Of a stretch of 64,000 bases of DNA, positions 63,395 through 64,000 are shown one piece after another. The notes below the pieces were generated by a model, which saw only the letters and a program-made list of their open reading frames with translations, had not been told where the DNA came from and ran no database searches. Source of the DNA: Aporrectodea caliginosa (lineage: Eukaryota > Annelida > Clitellata > Crassiclitellata > Lumbricidae); contig JACEVL010000806.1 in the NCBI GenBank assembly GCA_020284085.1, positions 531,872 through 595,871 of the forward strand, read 5' to 3'. The translations under genes and the position numbers were made by a program. Position 1 is the first letter of the stretch. Each line of letters opens with the position of its first letter.

Positions 63395-63665
63395 GTGAAG
63401 TGCTTTTTCGGTTGCTGGACCTAGGTTTGGGAGTTCCCTCCCTGTATGTGCTCGATTGGCTCAGTCGCTTGTGTCAGTTCGTGTTCCACATCAAACTTAC
63501 CTGTTTCGGATTGCTTATCCACCATATGCTGTCTCTCTGTCTCAGCGGACTGATCATCTGGATGTCAACCTGATTACAGCTTGGCTTTGACGTGCCATTG
63601 GTTGATGCCTTGTGCATTATACACCAGCGCCTATGGAAGTTACTAACTAATAATAATTAATTAAT
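63395..63665 (+). mobile_element. LINE 3' end, family L (best copy)
   Basis: Starting at about 63425 the plus strand reads FGSSLPVCARLAQSL ... TYLFRIAYPP without a stop. This matches the W/FNSLP ... YLFR-AY C-terminal signature of CR1/L2-like reverse transcriptases. The 3' UTR CTCAGCGGACTGATCATCTG, GGTTGATGCCTTGTGCATTA and CACCAGCGCCTATGGAAGTT and a TAATAATAATTAATTAATAA tail follow. Confidence 0.8.
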
Positions 63666-63696
63666 AACAATTAATCACTGTGGCCTGTCTGGATTT

Positions 63697-64000
63697 TAAG
63701 GTACTACATGACTCCCCAGACAGTGGGATGGAGGAACACAACTTCCCTTGGATTATTATTCGGGTGGTGCCAGTCCTAAGCTTGGATAAGGAGGAGGGCG
63801 TCTACCTACCGACCGACAGCCACGTTGGTTCGGCTCTCAATGGATTTAGAGCTGGCCAAGGCTTGCCTCCAGTGGCACGGTGCAGGCCAGGTGGGACGCG
63901 GCTGACGGGGCCGTCTAGAGATGGCTTGTCTCTCCCAGGTTGTGGGACGGAAGGACATGATTCCCCTGGATTACTGGAGGGATTAGGTGGACGCATCCGC
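63697..64000 (+). other. Open, GC-richer segment with internal duplication at window edge
   Basis: From 63697 to the end of the window one plus frame is stop-free for about 100 codons, and a minus frame (63996-63802) is open too. Two segments about 215 bp apart resemble each other: GTGGGATGGAGGAACAC ... CTTGGATTA and GTGGGACGGAAGGACAT ... CTGGATTA. This suggests the start of a tandem or interspersed repeat. No protein family was recognised. Confidence 0.4.

Overview
This is a window of animal (metazoan) nuclear DNA. The genes have many short exons and GT-AG introns, and CDS occupies under 10 % of the sequence. Between and inside the genes lie 5'-truncated LINEs, tRNA-headed SINEs, hAT and piggyBac type elements and a very large amount of tandem repeat. 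The gene set (Flower, puromycin-sensitive aminopeptidase, mitochondrial ornithine carrier) and the repeat style suggest a marine invertebrate such as an echinoderm, hemichordate, cephalochordate or lophotrochozoan. The sequence alone does not let me choose between these. No prokaryotic operon, CRISPR array or viral genome was seen.

Layout. 1-3570 is a polypyrimidine minisatellite. 3640-6640 is an array of repeats plus the intact C-terminal frame of a LINE. 7315-14225 (+) is a five-exon Flower (CACFD1-like) gene, 179 aa; its introns carry a decayed piggyBac, a 1.2-kb hAT and a hAT MITE. 15152-27703 (-) is a 21-exon puromycin-sensitive aminopeptidase (NPEPPS-like), 867 aa, tail-to-tail with Flower, with all catalytic residues present. 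27704-32629 is the intergenic region between the divergent promoters of the aminopeptidase and the next gene; it holds repeats and a 106-bp near-perfect palindrome. 32630-37234 (+) is a six-exon SLC25A15-like ornithine carrier, 317 aa, with two GC-AG introns. 38979-39931 is a DNA transposon with long terminal inverted repeats. 40640-60366 (+) is the 5' part of a gene I do not recognise: a promoter and probable non-coding exon, a 65-nt first coding exon at 42358, a 17-kb intron, and two more coding exons. That 17-kb intron is crowded with tandem repeats and transposons, including one hAT-like element nested inside another, each with its own perfect 8-bp target duplication. 60367-64000 has SINE and LINE tails and an open segment running off the window end.

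The genes are ordinary housekeeping loci and form no obvious pathway. They are a vesicle and plasma-membrane channel or cell-fitness protein, a cytosolic peptidase and an inner mitochondrial membrane amino-acid carrier. The distinctive content is structural: five or more mobile elements whose ends and target-site duplications can be read to the base, several long foldback sequences, unusual splice donors, and a dense cluster of minisatellites in one intron. I found no sequence evidence for a new multi-gene system.
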